Source: Rhizobium leguminosarum (lineage in GTDB: Bacteria > Pseudomonadota > Alphaproteobacteria > Rhizobiales > Rhizobiaceae). From it: 26,182 nt of DNA. The notes under the pieces were generated by a model. It searched no databases, was not told the DNA's origin, and was given only the letters and a program-made list of their open reading frames with translations. Below are positions 25,031 to 26,182 of the stretch, piece after piece (the stretch's first letter is position 1; every line of letters starts with the position of its first letter). The translations under genes were made by a program, and so were the position numbers. The DNA lies in assembly GCF_001652265.1 (NCBI RefSeq), contig NZ_LWBS01000442.1, positions 1 through 26,182 of the forward strand. The letters are read 5' to 3'.

Positions 25031-26182
25031 TTACTTGGGTATCGTGCGTTTGCCCGGCGCCTGAAGGCCCGCCTGCGGTGTTTGGGCAGAGCCCGGTTCG
25101 CGTAGCATGTCGTTTGCCCTTTCTCTCAATTCAGATTTTTTGATCTTTCCAGTCGAAGTCTTCGGCAGTTCGCCAAACACCACCCGACGGGGTACCTTGT
25201 AACGAGCGAGCTTTGACCGACAAAAGGAAAGGAGCTCGTCTTCGGAAATCGCGTCACCACGTTTAACCCGCACGAAGGCACAGGGTGTTTCCCCCCATTT
25301 CTCATGCCGCTGGCCAACGACGGCCACTTCCAGGACCGATGGATGCTGATAGCGCGCGCGTTCGATTTCGATGCTCGAAATATTTTCACCGCCGGAAATG
25401 ATGGTGTCTTTGGATCGGTCTTTGATCTCAATGACCTCGTCGGCATCCCAGACAGCCAAGTCTCCCGTGTGAAACCACCCTCCCCTGAATGCTTCTGTCG
25501 TCGCCGCATCGTCTTTCAAGTAACCGGTCATGAGGGCATTCCCGCGTAGCAGGATCTCGCCAAGCTGCTTACGGTCCTTCGCGACCAGCTCGAGCGTTTG
25601 CGGGTCGGCAACGATAACGTCTTGCTGCAACAGACGACGAACGCCCTGACGAGCCATGAAGCCTGCCCTTTCATCAGGGGACAGATCGCCCCAGGTGGAG
25701 CCGGGCTCACACGAGACAATCGGACCGTATGTCTCGGTCAACCCGTAAAATTGCGTCACTTCGAATCCAAGCCGCTCATTTCCCTCAGGATCGGGACAGG
25801 GGGCGGCGAACCGGCGGTTGCGAATGCGACAGGACGTTCAAGCCGCTCCATCTGTGCCTCGACAATCATGCCCATCACGACCGGCGCGCCGCAGAGGTGT
25901 GTTATTGGGTGCGATTTCAGCTCAGCGAGAATGGACTGCGCGCTTACAGAGCGAAGGCAGACATGGGTTCCGCCAACCGCCGTTATGCTCCAGGGGAAGC
26001 ACCAGCCGTTGCAATGAAACATCGGCAAGGTCCAAAGGAAAACTGCAGCCTTGGGTATAGCGCGACGATCAGGATGAGACGCGAGCGACAATCTGGATGA
26101 GATTCTTATGTCGCGGTTGGAGCGAAGTTATCATGTTGATTGTCGCTGGCAAGAGTTTCATCGTCTTCTGATTGCCGCTCCG
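25031..26182 (-). pseudogene. Acyl-CoA synthetase (AMP-forming), frameshifted and partial
   Basis: The C-terminal half lies at 25031-25759: FYGLTETYGP, GWFHTGDLAVWD, DRSKDTIISGGENISSIEIE and the catalytic-Lys motif PKTSTGKIKK. These are the A5, A7, A8 and A10 motifs of the ANL superfamily. The preceding part, at 25760-26091 in another frame, reads VFLWTLPMFHCNGWCFPW and ITHLCGAPVVMGMIV. The join at about 25765 lacks one base: the sequence reads MSGLDSK-stop where MSGL-GFEVTQFYG is expected. Upstream of about 26091 homology is unclear and the gene leaves the window. The LWTLPMFHCNGW form is typical of medium-chain acyl-CoA synthetases. Not functional unless the shift is a sequencing error. Confidence 0.85.

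Noticed and set aside
1..26182. CRISPR array, tRNA or rRNA genes, plasmid origin
   Set aside because: No regularly spaced long repeats, cloverleaf-like genes, rRNA segments or rep genes were recognised; the 12-bp-period repeats are too short and few to be called iterons without a rep gene.

Overview
The window reads as an accessory replicon of a Rhizobium- or Agrobacterium-type alphaproteobacterium, most likely a symbiotic plasmid or island. It carries a NodT-type outer-membrane lipoprotein, a VirG response regulator of the Agrobacterium type with the TTG start known for that family, a decayed rhizobial glutamine synthetase II gene, and remnants of four insertion-sequence copies (IS630, two IS3, IS6). 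No core housekeeping gene, tRNA, rRNA or CRISPR array was seen. The species cannot be fixed from the sequence alone.

Layout. 1-2630: the tail of an IS630 transposase, an orphan asparagine-synthetase-like ATP-dependent enzyme, a probable AraC scrap and a truncated IS3 end. 2629-6020: nodT, then on the minus strand a glnII pseudogene, a small unknown ORF and virG. 6770-7140: a second, internally deleted IS3 fragment. 7277-12209: the best preserved metabolic island. It has a PLP class V fold enzyme and a LysR regulator on the minus strand, and a divergent operon of a RidA protein, a nitrilase and a sulfite-oxidase-type molybdoenzyme. 12210-14695: mostly decayed sequence holding the N-terminal stub of a DegT-type aminotransferase. 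14696-16180: a GntR regulator and a damaged unknown gene. 16482-18808: an exported unknown protein and an exported glycerophosphodiester phosphodiesterase, in tandem. 19139-23644: an apparent operon of DegT aminotransferase, HAD phosphatase and GNAT acetyltransferase, facing a divergent ROK-family regulator. 23760-26182: an IS6 copy with a frameshifted transposase that cuts a frameshifted methyltransferase gene, followed by a frameshifted acyl-CoA synthetase gene that runs off the window.

How the genes may work together. The 7277-12209 island can be read as a small, LysR-controlled pathway for a compound containing sulfur and nitrogen, possibly a nitrile. The PLP enzyme would cleave a C-S bond, RidA would hydrolyse the reactive enamine, the molybdoenzyme would oxidise released sulfite or a related group, and the nitrilase would hydrolyse a nitrile. 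The families are recognised with good confidence; the joint pathway is inference. The 19139-23644 set resembles an amino-sugar or cyclitol tailoring module (transamination, dephosphorylation, N-acetylation) under a sugar-sensing ROK regulator. Its intergenic region contains three perfect 8-bp repeats at an exact 12-bp period. The second DegT stub at 13794 has a similar 12-bp-period AT-rich repeat at nearly the same distance upstream.
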